NCBI RefSeq assembly: GCF_013141725.1 | Contig: NZ_WHNZ01000007.1 | Location: 1 to 64,000 of the forward strand | Length of the DNA stretch: 64,000 bases | Reading direction: 5' to 3' | Origin: Paenibacillus planticolens | GTDB lineage: Bacteria; Bacillota; Bacilli; Paenibacillales; NBRC-103111 | In this document: in pieces, positions 50,641-59,503 of the stretch | How the letters are laid out: each line of letters begins with the position of its first letter | Numbering within the stretch: the stretch's first letter is position 1 | The notes under the pieces: model-generated | What the model saw: the letters and a program-made list of their open reading frames with translations, nothing else | The model's database searches: none | Told to the model about the DNA's origin: nothing | Program-made: the position numbers and the translations under genes

Positions 50641-50690
50641 CGGCAGCTGATTGTGTGCCAGCTGCCACCTGTATTATACGCTGGACTCTC
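50639..50690. repeat. Dispersed repeat family, member D
   Basis: ACGGCAGCTGATTGT, then CAGCTGCC and CTGTATTATACGC, follows the order of the second half of the repeat at 50324-50404. GGCAGCTG and CAGCTGCC form a perfect hairpin. Confidence 0.5.
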
Positions 50691-50704
50691 TCGTGTTTCG
50701 AATA

Positions 50705-52120
50705 TTACTTAATACGAATTTTATATGGTTGTCGAATGTATGAAGGATAATCGTTGAGGGTTAAGGTCAGCGGCTGTTTATAAGATTGATTTGCAATATA
50801 GTACAAAGAGTGTTGCTCTCCTGGTTTTGATCCCTCCATATACCCTCTAATAATCTCATGAAGATCGTGCTCCTTATAGCGGTTGCCTGCCGCATCAGTA
50901 AACTCCCCATCACCTAGTGAATACATCATCTTGTCTGTACTGTCGAGTCCTTTTAGGACAAAATCAAGTTTCGTATAATTATCGTTTTTCGTTACCGAGT
51001 ATAGATCAAGCTTCCTGTCCGGTGCCTGAAGCAGCTGCCCTTTCTCCGTGTCAATTAAGAGATAAGTTTGGTTTTTGTCGAGTGCCCGAAACCAACTTCC
51101 TTCGATGGTCAAGGACTTAGGTGAATTAAAATACGGACTTTCAAAATGATAAACAGGATGATCCTTCACCATATTTGCCGAAGTATTTCCCCAAACGGTG
51201 CCTTTGTCATCGACCAGTCGGATATCACCTGGTCCGAAAATCTGTTTTGTATTGTTCTCGTCGTAATCTAAATATAGAGAAACCCGCAATGGGGAAACGA
51301 CGGCTTTGGCGAAGGTGATGCTCTGCCCTTCGATCTGGATGGACTGCCCAAGCACATACTCGTGTTGAAGTCCGGCAAACCGTGCCCGATCAATCGGTAT
51401 TTTCACGTCGAATTCCGTTCCGCCAATATTTACCAGCCCGGAGATTGGCGTGTTCTCCGTGCCAGTAATCATCTCCTTGGGAACATTTGACGAGTTTGGT
51501 GATTCTGGCCTTTTGAGATTCACTTTCAGCACCACCTCGTCAGACAGTGAATATCCTTGCACTAGTTGGAAATCTGCTGTTCCGCGTCGAATGCCCGTTT
51601 TCTTACTATCTTGCTTCGTCTCCTCCGGATAGTTGAACCCGACTGACGCCTCCATTGGCTTGCCTGTGGTGTCCGACAGACTGAACCGATCAAGCAGGAC
51701 GGATTCATTCCCATTAGGCAGTTGAATCTCGTAGAACACTACCATCCGCGAGTCATCCACGATGATTCCTTGGACCGTGAACTTCATTCCCTCATGCTCC
51801 TCGGATATGCCTACAGTCTGGATGAATTCATTGTCCACCGCTAGCTTTATTCCTTTATCGTAGGAGTTGTTGATCAGATCAACGAACTTTTCAAGTCCAG
51901 GGATATCTCTGATCATTGAGGCAAATACCGGAGAGACCTTAATTGTGAAAATACAGGAAAACAATATAAGAACGAGCGTAATGGTGCCTACAATTCGTCT
52001 TCTGAATTCCTCTCTCCGGCGTTTGATCTCTGTTTGTCCCTGCCGAATACCAGCCGCGATGGCCGCCTCAATACGCTCGGAAATTCCAGCGTCGATTTCT
52101 TTCTCAGACGTGTTGTGCAT
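50705..52120 (-). CDS. DUF4179 protein (probable anti-sigma or sigma-linked membrane protein)
   Basis: A 471-residue protein with a short cytosolic N-terminus, one membrane helix (about 47-66: IVGTITLVLILFSCIFTI) and a large extracellular part with DUF4179 (about 70-170: IPGLEKFVDLINNSYDKGIK, DNEFIQTVGISEEHEGMKF) and Ig-like strands after it. Such genes follow ECF sigma factors and act as anti-sigma factors or sensors. The ATG at 52118-52120 has GGAGGGTGAAC before it and lies inside the last codons of the sigma gene (17-base overlap), so the two are translated together. Confidence 0.85.
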   Translation of the reverse strand: MHNTSEKEIDAGISERIEAAIAAGIRQGQTEIKRRREEFRRRIVGTITLVLILFSCIFTIKVSPVFASMIRDIPGLEKFVDLINNSYDKGIKLAVDNEFIQTVGISEEHEGMKFTVQGIIVDDSRMVVFYEIQLPNGNESVLLDRFSLSDTTGKPMEASVGFNYPEETKQDSKKTGIRRGTADFQLVQGYSLSDEVVLKVNLKRPESPNSSNVPKEMITGTENTPISGLVNIGGTEFDVKIPIDRARFAGLQHEYVLGQSIQIEGQSITFAKAVVSPLRVSLYLDYDENNTKQIFGPGDIRLVDDKGTVWGNTSANMVKDHPVYHFESPYFNSPKSLTIEGSWFRALDKNQTYLLIDTEKGQLLQAPDRKLDLYSVTKNDNYTKLDFVLKGLDSTDKMMYSLGDGEFTDAAGNRYKEHDLHEIIRGYMEGSKPGEQHSLYYIANQSYKQPLTLTLNDYPSYIRQPYKIRIK

Positions 52121-52631
52121 GTTCACCCTCCTTCCGCAATGCGATCCGAAGTTCATTTAATGCTTTGTGCAACCATGTTTTCACTGTGCCTTCCGGCTTC
52201 TCCAACAGGTTGGCGATTTCAGACAGTGTCATATCCTCGTAATATTTGAGGATAATAATGTGGCGTAATTTAGGCGGGAGTAAATCAACGGCCACTTCAA
52301 GAAGGATTTTGTCATCCATTGCCAGATCCGCCGCAAGATGCTCGGGCAATTGAAATAACGGCATGACTTTACGCTTTCTTTTCTGTTCATCGATGCAGAT
52401 ACGGATAAGGATGCGTATTAACCAAGTATGAAAATATCTTGGCTCTTTTAGCTTTGTGAGCTTGGTATAGGCCCGGTATGTCGTTTCTTGAATAACCTCT
52501 AGCGCATCGGTTTCATCTTTAAGGTATGCAAAAGCAATGGAGTAAAGCTTCTCCTTTTTGGAGCTGATCAAATGGTGAAACGCCTCATGGTCACCTCGTT
52601 GTGCTGCGATCACCTGTTCTTCTGTAGCCAC
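52104..52631 (-). CDS. ECF RNA polymerase sigma factor
   Basis: A 175-residue ECF sigma factor: region 2 (FHHLISSKKEKLYSIAFAYL, DALEVIQETTYRAYTKL) recognises the -10 box, and region 4 (LPPKLRHIIILKYYEDMTLS, EIANLLEKPEGTVKTWLHKA) the -35. The GTG start has GGAAGTGGTAAGGGA before it. It overlaps the DUF4179 gene by 17 bases. An envelope-stress regulon of the SigV/SigM kind is likely; no self-target promoter was firmly identified in the 165-base gap upstream. Confidence 0.92.
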   Translation of the reverse strand: MATEEQVIAAQRGDHEAFHHLISSKKEKLYSIAFAYLKDETDALEVIQETTYRAYTKLTKLKEPRYFHTWLIRILIRICIDEQKRKRKVMPLFQLPEHLAADLAMDDKILLEVAVDLLPPKLRHIIILKYYEDMTLSEIANLLEKPEGTVKTWLHKALNELRIALRKEGEHAQHV

Positions 52632-52728
52632 TCCCTTACCACTTCCCTTCCTCTATTAGACTGTCGAACCCCCTAAACGGTTTTTCTGTTTAATAAATAT
52701 TACCATTATTGGTCGCAGGTCGCGCGAA

Positions 52729-52773
52729 GACCCGTAGGCGTTACATTCATCAAGGAATGCATTCCTACGGGTC
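52729..52773. terminator. GACCCGTAGG hairpin downstream of the sugar operon
   Basis: GACCCGTAGG pairs perfectly with CCTACGGGTC, with an inner GAATGCATTC-like stem. It lies 25 bases past the MFS stop that ends the sugar operon. No T-run follows on the reverse strand. Confidence 0.55.
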
Positions 52774-52797
52774 ATGTTCACTTTCCAAAATCACTAA

Positions 52798-54006
52798 CTA
52801 CATTGTTTTTTCGCTTTGTGCGCTAGCATAACGCTCATTTATCCGGTACGAATTCTGTAATAAGTAGAAACCGATAAAACCGCAGATCGTGATGCCAAAG
52901 CAAATACGGTACAATACGGGTGCACCTAGATTCTCGAACATCCAGCCGCCGAGTATCCCTGCTATGATTCCGGATATACCTCCCCATGTCAGACCATAAA
53001 CCGCTTGCCCACTGGATCTGTATTCACCGGGGACAAGGTGCGAAGTAAGCTGTGTCCCAACGTAATAGTAGCCACCGAATGTTATGGCATGCAGCAATTG
53101 GATGAATATGACCTGGATAGCCGAGCTCGCGACAGACATCAATAACCAGCGAGCCGAAAAGAGCAGACTGATCACGGTCAACCAACCCAGCATTGTGCGC
53201 GAATTTTTCTTCAAATACCGATCCAGCAGCAAAAATACGGGTACTTCCAGAATGGCTGTGGCAAAGGCAGCCCAACCGACAACCGTATTTGTTCCTCCTA
53301 AGCCCCTAATGTAGATACTGAGAAAGGTCGTATTCATCGAGTTTGGAATCGATATAAGCACGCCCAAACAGACGAAGATCAGAAAATTTTTATTTTGAAA
53401 TACCGTGAAATAGCCTTTGTTTGTAAATTTCTCTTTCTGCTCCCTTTCATTGCCTCTTGGCATCAGGAAGGTAAAGAATATAGTGAATAGCAGCATCGCA
53501 TCGAATACAATCCAGAGCTTGTTAATGCCCAGCCAGCCAATGATCGGACCGGCAATGACCGCAATAAGCGCCCATCCCAGCGACCCCCACGCACGAAACT
53601 CTCCGAATTTACGATTAGTCCCCTCAATGACGTTAAGGATCAAGCTGTTGCTTTGCGTGAACAGCGGGCTTTGAAACATGAAATAAAACAGCATCAGACT
53701 GTAAATCAACGGGTAGGATTCCGTCATAAACACAAATTGCATACAAATGAAGTTACCGATCAGGCAAATAATCAGAATGCGCTTGTTGTTGCGAAACCGA
53801 TCCGCACAATACGCCCAGAATGGATTAGCTACCAGACCGATGAGCGGGCCACCGGCTACAAGAAGTCCGATCTGCACAGGTGTAAACCCAATATCCTTCA
53901 GATATAACGCGAAGAATGTGCTATAAATAGCCAGTGCCCCATAGAGCACAAAGTTGAACACCTTCAGCATTCCAAGCATATTACGGCCAATCGTATGATC
54001 CGACAT
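52798..54006 (-). CDS. MFS transporter (LacY/nucleoside-type MFS_1-like)
   Basis: A 402-residue protein with twelve membrane helices of the MFS_1_like/LacY-related branch: PVQIGLLVAGGPLIGLVANP and CADRFRNNKRIL near the start, FGEFRAWGSLGWALIAVIAG in helix 5, and VYGLTWGGISGIIAGILGG in helix 11. The 'E/F-R-x-W-G-S-x-G' motif is typical of sugar and nucleoside symporters. It is the last gene of the sugar locus, 14 bases after a dehydrogenase, and may take up or release the metabolite made there. AGGAATC precedes the ATG. Confidence 0.88.
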   Translation of the reverse strand: MSDHTIGRNMLGMLKVFNFVLYGALAIYSTFFALYLKDIGFTPVQIGLLVAGGPLIGLVANPFWAYCADRFRNNKRILIICLIGNFICMQFVFMTESYPLIYSLMLFYFMFQSPLFTQSNSLILNVIEGTNRKFGEFRAWGSLGWALIAVIAGPIIGWLGINKLWIVFDAMLLFTIFFTFLMPRGNEREQKEKFTNKGYFTVFQNKNFLIFVCLGVLISIPNSMNTTFLSIYIRGLGGTNTVVGWAAFATAILEVPVFLLLDRYLKKNSRTMLGWLTVISLLFSARWLLMSVASSAIQVIFIQLLHAITFGGYYYVGTQLTSHLVPGEYRSSGQAVYGLTWGGISGIIAGILGGWMFENLGAPVLYRICFGITICGFIGFYLLQNSYRINERYASAQSEKTM

Positions 54007-54020
54007 GATTCCTACATCCC

Positions 54021-55148
54021 TTACAGTTTGACATTGGTTGACTTCGAATACGCAATGATCTCCTCAGCTGCTACTTCACGTCCCAGTCCGTCGGACAGGT
54101 ACACGCCTTCACTGATCAGCATGGTTTGCAGCGCAATCTCCGCAGTCGGCAGAAGAGGTACTCTTCCCTGCAAGGCCGCGATCCAATGATGTTGCGAGGA
54201 GCTGTACGCATCGTAGTTCTCCTTGAGCCTGCCCCAACGGAGCTCCATGTCATCTAGGTTCACGGTGCTGTCCATATCCATGTCCGCCATGGTCGTATGA
54301 AAGCTGAGTCTACCCGTCTGAGATATCGACGAATACGAAGGAAGCCGTATTCCACCCTTGCTGCCCATCATACTTGACCCTTCGAAACCTCCCATATGGA
54401 TCGACCACGCCTCGATGAGATCAAGCGTTGCCCCGCCTTCGAATCGGATAAACCCAACACCCAGCTCTTCGACGTCGAACTCGGATTCTATTCTTCTCGC
54501 CTCGTCCATATCCATCTCTTGATAAACTTTGCCGGACACGCTCTTCACCTTCGGAAGATCCAAAAGATATAGCATTTGGGCAATGTGATAGACCCCCATG
54601 TCGAGCAAGGCGCCTCCTGCTGCGGTTTCCTTCCGATTGAAAAACTTGGTGCCATAGCCATCCACGAACGGACGTCCTCTACGGCGAAACCCTGTTGATC
54701 TGGCATGGTACAACTTGCCTAAGCTTCCTTCTTCAATTAACGCTTTGGCTGCTTTGGTCTCTTTCTTATACAGGGTGTTCAGTTGGATATGAAGCATCTT
54801 ATTGCAAGCTTTGGCCGTCTCCAGCATCGTATTGCCGTCATAATAGGTCCCGGCAATCGGCTTCTCGCAATATACATGTTTCCCTGCCTCAAGAGCTTCA
54901 ATGGTCACTGGAGCATGGAAGTTGTTATGGAGGCATACATCGATCGCATCAATGTCCGCCCGTTTCAGCATCTCCCTAAAATCGGTGTATACATCCTTGA
55001 TTTGAAATTGGTCGGCTACATGCCGGGCGGCTTGCTCATTAATATCACAGACGGCGACAACCTCAGCATCCTCGATCTGAGCATAGTTTTTCAGATGCGT
55101 AATACCGATCAATCCTACACCGACAATGCCAATTCGAATTTTACTCAT
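54021..55148 (-). CDS. Gfo/Idh/MocA-family oxidoreductase
   Basis: A 375-residue NAD(P)-dependent sugar dehydrogenase. The Rossmann part begins GIVGVGLIGITHLKNY and holds VYCEKPIAGTYYDG, with the catalytic Lys in EKPI. The C-terminal beta-sheet domain includes GGALLDMGVYHIAQMLYL with the catalytic Asp and His in DMGVYHI. It probably oxidises a keto or inositol-like sugar made by the isomerase upstream. It lies 24 bases after that gene. AAAGGAGCG precedes the ATG. Confidence 0.9.
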   Translation of the reverse strand: MSKIRIGIVGVGLIGITHLKNYAQIEDAEVVAVCDINEQAARHVADQFQIKDVYTDFREMLKRADIDAIDVCLHNNFHAPVTIEALEAGKHVYCEKPIAGTYYDGNTMLETAKACNKMLHIQLNTLYKKETKAAKALIEEGSLGKLYHARSTGFRRRGRPFVDGYGTKFFNRKETAAGGALLDMGVYHIAQMLYLLDLPKVKSVSGKVYQEMDMDEARRIESEFDVEELGVGFIRFEGGATLDLIEAWSIHMGGFEGSSMMGSKGGIRLPSYSSISQTGRLSFHTTMADMDMDSTVNLDDMELRWGRLKENYDAYSSSQHHWIAALQGRVPLLPTAEIALQTMLISEGVYLSDGLGREVAAEEIIAYSKSTNVKL

Positions 55149-55172
55149 TTGTATTCGCTCCTTTGACTTCTG

Positions 55173-55988
55173 TTAGTTTATATTCGATAATACTTTTTTC
55201 ATTGCAGCAACGGCCCACTCCACCTGAACATATTGATTGCCCGGCGCATTATCCTCAATTGCCCAATAATCTTTAAATCCTCTATCAATCAACGTTTGTG
55301 CAATACGAATAGCTCGATCTTCTGCAGCCAACGTTTTGCCTCCAAAATGAACATGGCATGCCCATGGCGCTATAATGGAGTCTCCTTGCTCAGGATCAAC
55401 CTTCCAGCGGTCAACGTGTAGCAAAATACCGAAATTAGGATGGTTGACTGCCTCAGCGATCTGCTTCAGAAAATGAGGATTAAGCGAAGGTCCCATATGA
55501 TTCTCCGGACCAACCTTACTGCCGAAATCAGCTGCAATCCGGCTATACTCTTGATATCTTTGTACGATATGCTCAAATTGCTCTTGGCTCATCTCGAAGA
55601 AATCGCCTTTTGGATCATTCGAATACGAGCCTCCTGTATCAATTCGCACCGTCTTAGCCCCCAGTATATCTGCTGCACGCAAATGCTTTAATGCATTGTG
55701 ATATTGCAGCTCGCGTTTCTCCTTGTCGAGATCCCATAAAGAAGCGGTATCAATGGCAAAGTTAACGACTGTCATTTCTTTCTCATCCAGGGCTTCACGA
55801 ATTTTATGAAGATAATCATCATCTGCCAATTCCCACACTGGCTTGCTTTTGTCCACAAAAAAACCGTTATACAAATCAACCGTGTTCAGACCGTAACGAT
55901 ATTTCACCGTTTCCAAATAACCAAAAACGTCCATTTTCCCTTGTACAAATGTGTTTTGGAACGAATACCCGCCAATAGATATCTTCAT
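55173..55988 (-). CDS. Sugar phosphate isomerase/epimerase (AP endonuclease 2 family)
   Basis: A 271-residue TIM-barrel protein of the xylose-isomerase-like family: GLNTVDLYNGFFVD, TVRIDTGGSYSNDPKGDF, GPENHMGPSLNPHFLKQI, LLHVDRWKVD, CHVHFGGKTLA and AIEDNAPGN provide the Glu, Asp and His metal ligands expected. It should interconvert or epimerise a sugar or inositol derivative in the cytosol. It lies 5 bases after the binding-protein gene in the same operon and next to a Gfo/Idh/MocA dehydrogenase, a frequent pathway pair. Confidence 0.9.
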   Translation of the reverse strand: MKISIGGYSFQNTFVQGKMDVFGYLETVKYRYGLNTVDLYNGFFVDKSKPVWELADDDYLHKIREALDEKEMTVVNFAIDTASLWDLDKEKRELQYHNALKHLRAADILGAKTVRIDTGGSYSNDPKGDFFEMSQEQFEHIVQRYQEYSRIAADFGSKVGPENHMGPSLNPHFLKQIAEAVNHPNFGILLHVDRWKVDPEQGDSIIAPWACHVHFGGKTLAAEDRAIRIAQTLIDRGFKDYWAIEDNAPGNQYVQVEWAVAAMKKVLSNIN

Positions 55989-55993
55989 TTAGC

Positions 55994-57520
55994 TCATCTC
56001 CCTGACTTTTTGTTTTTTGCTGACCATTCATCCAATTGCTTCTGCTTCTCAGCAATGACCTTATCTATCCCTGCCGCATGAAGAGCAGCATTGAATTTAG
56101 GAAGGTTGACTTCTGGATCCAGAGCGCCATTCTCTAGACCGCTTTGGTATTGACGAACAACGTTTGTAATCGCTGCCAATTCCGTTTTTACCGGCGACGG
56201 GTTGTAGCTGAAACCAAGGGCTGCAGACTTTTTAGATTCTCGATTGTATTGATCCATCTCAATCCACAGATCGGGATTGTCCGTTATCCAAGTGTGCGAT
56301 AGAAGTTGATTGCCAAACATCCACCCTTGCCGCATGTTGTAGCCGCTGTTTGTTGCATTGACGCCTGACGGGAAATCAATTGATTTGCCGACCTTTTCAT
56401 AGTGCTTGCCCTCAATCCCCCAGTCGATGAGATTAATCAAATCTCTATCCGAGTTTAGCAAGTTTAAAAACATCATGGCCCGCTTCGGATCTTTGGAATT
56501 GGCAGGAATACCGAGCATAATAGCTGTAATATTGGTTGTACTTGTGATTTGCTTGCCGATATTGACCAGCTCAAGTTTCGTATTCGTACGCGTTTCAGTC
56601 TGGGCAAGCGCACCCGGCTTACCTTTTTGAATGACGCCGAAACCGACGTTAGCCTTGATTAAATCGACTGCTGTTTCTTTGCTTGTCGCCGCATCTTTGC
56701 TAATATAACCTGCTTCATACCAGCGTCTAACCGTTTTTAACAGCTTCGCGTACTCCGGCGTCTCAAATAAATTGACGACCTTGAGATCATCTAAACTATT
56801 TAACACACCAATATTGTCACCCAGAATGTCCCAACTGCTTTCCAATATACGATTTACGATAGGCGCAGAAGCACCTGGCTTGCCAAGCGGAGTTATCGTA
56901 GGCTCATTCTTTCGAATCGTCTCCAGAATCGGATCCAAATCGTCTAACGTTTTCACCTTACTTGCATCTAGTTTGTATTTATCCAGTAGATCCTTGCGCA
57001 TCATAACGTTGGTATTGGAGGCAAAGTCTCTAATACTTGGAATGGCATAAACTTTCCCATCAACTTTGGTTGCTTCCAGTATCTCCGGTTGGAGGGCTTT
57101 AAGGATGTCTTGCCCTTGAGATTTAAGCAGATCGTCAAGCGGCAGCAATTGTTTTTGCGCTACCTGTCTTGAAAATTCCGTGCCTCCCGTAACGATTAGA
57201 TCGACTTGTTCATTTCCGGTGAGCATAAGTATGGTTTGCTGATCCCAAGCTGCTGGTTCAATTCTTTCCAGTTTAACTGTCGCATTGATTTTTTTGAGCG
57301 TGATTTGGCTCATCTCTTTTTCAACCAATTCCAAATCCTTCTGAGCCGGTCCATAAAATACTAACTTAACCTCATATGGCGGCAGCTTCTCATCACCGGC
57401 TATAGTCGTTCCTTTATCTCCCTCAACCACAGTGGACTTGGTCGATTCTTTGCTGCAACCTGCCAGTATCATCGACAACAATGTCATGATCAAAAGCATA
57501 ATATTTACCCTATTACGCAT
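55994..57520 (-). CDS. Extracellular solute-binding lipoprotein (LplA type)
   Basis: A 508-residue sugar-binding lipoprotein. The ATG at 57518-57520 (MRNRVN) has GGAGGGTCTG before it; an upstream in-frame ATG gives an N-terminus too long for a signal peptide. The lipobox is MILAGC (Cys near 22). The mature protein shows LVFYGPAQKDLELVEKEM and the SBP_bac_1/LplA pattern TDLIVTG-like at the first ligand strand, with a long C-terminal tail. It captures an oligosaccharide outside the membrane for the two permeases encoded just upstream. No ATPase gene is present; Lpl systems share MsmX-type ATPases. Confidence 0.9.
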   Translation of the reverse strand: MRNRVNIMLLIMTLLSMILAGCSKESTKSTVVEGDKGTTIAGDEKLPPYEVKLVFYGPAQKDLELVEKEMSQITLKKINATVKLERIEPAAWDQQTILMLTGNEQVDLIVTGGTEFSRQVAQKQLLPLDDLLKSQGQDILKALQPEILEATKVDGKVYAIPSIRDFASNTNVMMRKDLLDKYKLDASKVKTLDDLDPILETIRKNEPTITPLGKPGASAPIVNRILESSWDILGDNIGVLNSLDDLKVVNLFETPEYAKLLKTVRRWYEAGYISKDAATSKETAVDLIKANVGFGVIQKGKPGALAQTETRTNTKLELVNIGKQITSTTNITAIMLGIPANSKDPKRAMMFLNLLNSDRDLINLIDWGIEGKHYEKVGKSIDFPSGVNATNSGYNMRQGWMFGNQLLSHTWITDNPDLWIEMDQYNRESKKSAALGFSYNPSPVKTELAAITNVVRQYQSGLENGALDPEVNLPKFNAALHAAGIDKVIAEKQKQLDEWSAKNKKSGR

Positions 57521-57572
57521 AGCAGACCCTCCAATTTTAATAGTTGCGATCCTTTTGGAACTCATTATCGCT

Positions 57573-58457
57573 TTATCCTTTGACTGCACCTACGGTAAGT
57601 CCCTTTGCAAAATACTTTTGAAAGAATGGGTAGGTCACTAGGATAGGGATCACGCCGATGGCGGCAATCGCCATTTTCAAACCATTGTTGGGAATACCGT
57701 CTGGTGTCCCCATGTCAGCAACAAAATGCGAGTTACTGGCCAAGTATTGCGCATTCAATAGAATTGTGTTGAGCAAGACTTGAATACTATACAGCTTGCT
57801 GTCCGTTATATAGATGAGCCCATTAAACCAGTCATTCCAATAATTGATCAATTGAAATAGGCCAACCGCTCCCAATACCGGGGTAGACAACGGCAGAACG
57901 ATTCGAGCAAAAATTGTGAATTCGCTGGCGCCATCCATATAAGCTGACTCGATCACCTCGCTGGGAATATTCATTGTGAAAAATGTGCGAATCAAAATCA
58001 CAAAGAATGCGCTTACAAGTAAGCCGGGAATCAGCAGGGCGAATAGCGTATTTTTGATCTGGAACACATTTGAATACATTAAGTAGGTAGGGACAAGTCC
58101 TCCATGAAACAGCATCGTGAAGAAGATAAAGAAAGAAACTGCGTTTCGAAGCGGCATATCTCTTCGTGAAATCGGATAAGCGAGTAACGTCATCACGATC
58201 AAACTAGTAACTGTCCCGATTACGGTTACGAAAATCGAGATGCCATATGCCCGAATCAGCATAGCCGGCTCCTTGAACAAGTACTTGTAGCTCTCCAGAC
58301 TGAATTCTGTCGGAAACAACGTGTAACCGTTCTTGATAATCGAATTCTCGCTTGATATCGATGATGCAACAAGCAGGATGAAGGGCGTTAAACAAAGCAA
58401 GGAGATTACGATAAAGATACCATTCATCACCCATTGTTCCGTTTTCCTAGGCATCAT
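57573..58457 (-). CDS. Carbohydrate ABC transporter permease (LplC/YtcP type)
   Basis: A 294-residue MalG-family permease with six membrane helices and the EAA motif (ESAYMDGASEFTIFARIVLP). It begins QWVMNGIFIVISLLCLTPF and ends PYLT-like FQKYFAKGLTVGAVKG, which is characteristic of the LplC/YtcP branch. AAAGGAGTGAG precedes the ATG. It lies 16 bases after its partner permease and 52 bases before the lipoprotein gene. Together they form the membrane channel of an oligosaccharide importer. Confidence 0.92.
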   Translation of the reverse strand: MMPRKTEQWVMNGIFIVISLLCLTPFILLVASSISSENSIIKNGYTLFPTEFSLESYKYLFKEPAMLIRAYGISIFVTVIGTVTSLIVMTLLAYPISRRDMPLRNAVSFFIFFTMLFHGGLVPTYLMYSNVFQIKNTLFALLIPGLLVSAFFVILIRTFFTMNIPSEVIESAYMDGASEFTIFARIVLPLSTPVLGAVGLFQLINYWNDWFNGLIYITDSKLYSIQVLLNTILLNAQYLASNSHFVADMGTPDGIPNNGLKMAIAAIGVIPILVTYPFFQKYFAKGLTVGAVKG

Positions 58458-58473
58458 TTCATCTCACTCCTTT

Positions 58474-59406
58474 TTAGAACAGTGAATTATCCGGATTAAT
58501 TTTCTTAACGACATAGTTGGAAATCAGGATGATGATAAACCCAACAATGGATTGATATACCCCTGCTGCAGATGACATGCCGATGTCTCCGTTTTTGATC
58601 AGCGCCCGATAAACATAAGTATCGATAACATTGGTTGTTGGCATCAAGACACCGGAATCAAGGGGAACTTGATAGAACAGACCGAAATCTGAATAAAAAA
58701 TACGGCCGATTTGGAGTAATGTCATGATGATAATCACTGGCATAATCAGGGGAATTGTAATTTGAAAAATTTGCTGCAGCTTATTGGCGCCATCGAGCGT
58801 TGCTGCCTCATAATACTCCTGATCAATACCGACTACAGCGGCAAAATAAACGACACTCAAGTACCCTGCTGTGCTCCATATCTTGACCAATGTTAAAATG
58901 TAAGGCCAATACTTGGGATCGTTGTACCACATGATTCCATCATGTCCCAGGAGCGGAAGGATCGTGTTGTTAATGAGTCCCGTTTCCATACTGAGCAACG
59001 AATAGACGAGATAACCAATAATGACCGAAGACATTAAATAAGGAAGCAATAGGATACTTTGATAAAACCGGGGTAAGAAACGATTTTTCAATTCATTCAA
59101 TAATACGGCCAATGCGACTGCGACAGCCAGATTAAGGGCAATAAAGACAAGGTTGTACAAAATTGTATTCCTTGTAATGATGTAAGCATCTTCTGTTTTG
59201 AACAAATACTCAAAGTTTTTGAATCCGACCCACTCGCTGTTCATAATGCCCTTGGCGAAGTTAACATCCTTAAAGGCAATCGTGAGTCCGAACATGGGAA
59301 CGTAATTATTGATGAGCAAATAGAAGACTCCCGGTATTAACATCAGATAAAGCATTTTGTATTTCTTCATCTTCTTTAAGTTCGCATTACTTACCCATGA
59401 TGACAT
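58474..59406 (-). CDS. Carbohydrate ABC transporter permease (LplB/YteP type)
   Basis: A 310-residue MalF-family permease with six membrane helices. The LplB signature GVFYLLINNYVPMFGLTIAF is near the start, the EAA motif is YEAATLDGANKLQQIFQITIP, and the tail ends KINPDNSLF, all typical of Paenibacillus LplB proteins. GGAAAGGAGGACC precedes the ATG. The 97-base gap to the response regulator gene may hold the operon promoter activated by that regulator. Substrate type is oligosaccharide by family. Confidence 0.92.
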   Translation of the reverse strand: MSSWVSNANLKKMKKYKMLYLMLIPGVFYLLINNYVPMFGLTIAFKDVNFAKGIMNSEWVGFKNFEYLFKTEDAYIITRNTILYNLVFIALNLAVAVALAVLLNELKNRFLPRFYQSILLLPYLMSSVIIGYLVYSLLSMETGLINNTILPLLGHDGIMWYNDPKYWPYILTLVKIWSTAGYLSVVYFAAVVGIDQEYYEAATLDGANKLQQIFQITIPLIMPVIIIMTLLQIGRIFYSDFGLFYQVPLDSGVLMPTTNVIDTYVYRALIKNGDIGMSSAAGVYQSIVGFIIILISNYVVKKINPDNSLF

Positions 59407-59503
59407 GGTTGTGGTCCTCCTTTCCGCAATGTAATGGTAATTTCGTTGCTTGTTAACATTGTAATCTTGGAGTCCCCTGCCGAGCCACTACTAAACTGAC
59501 ATG

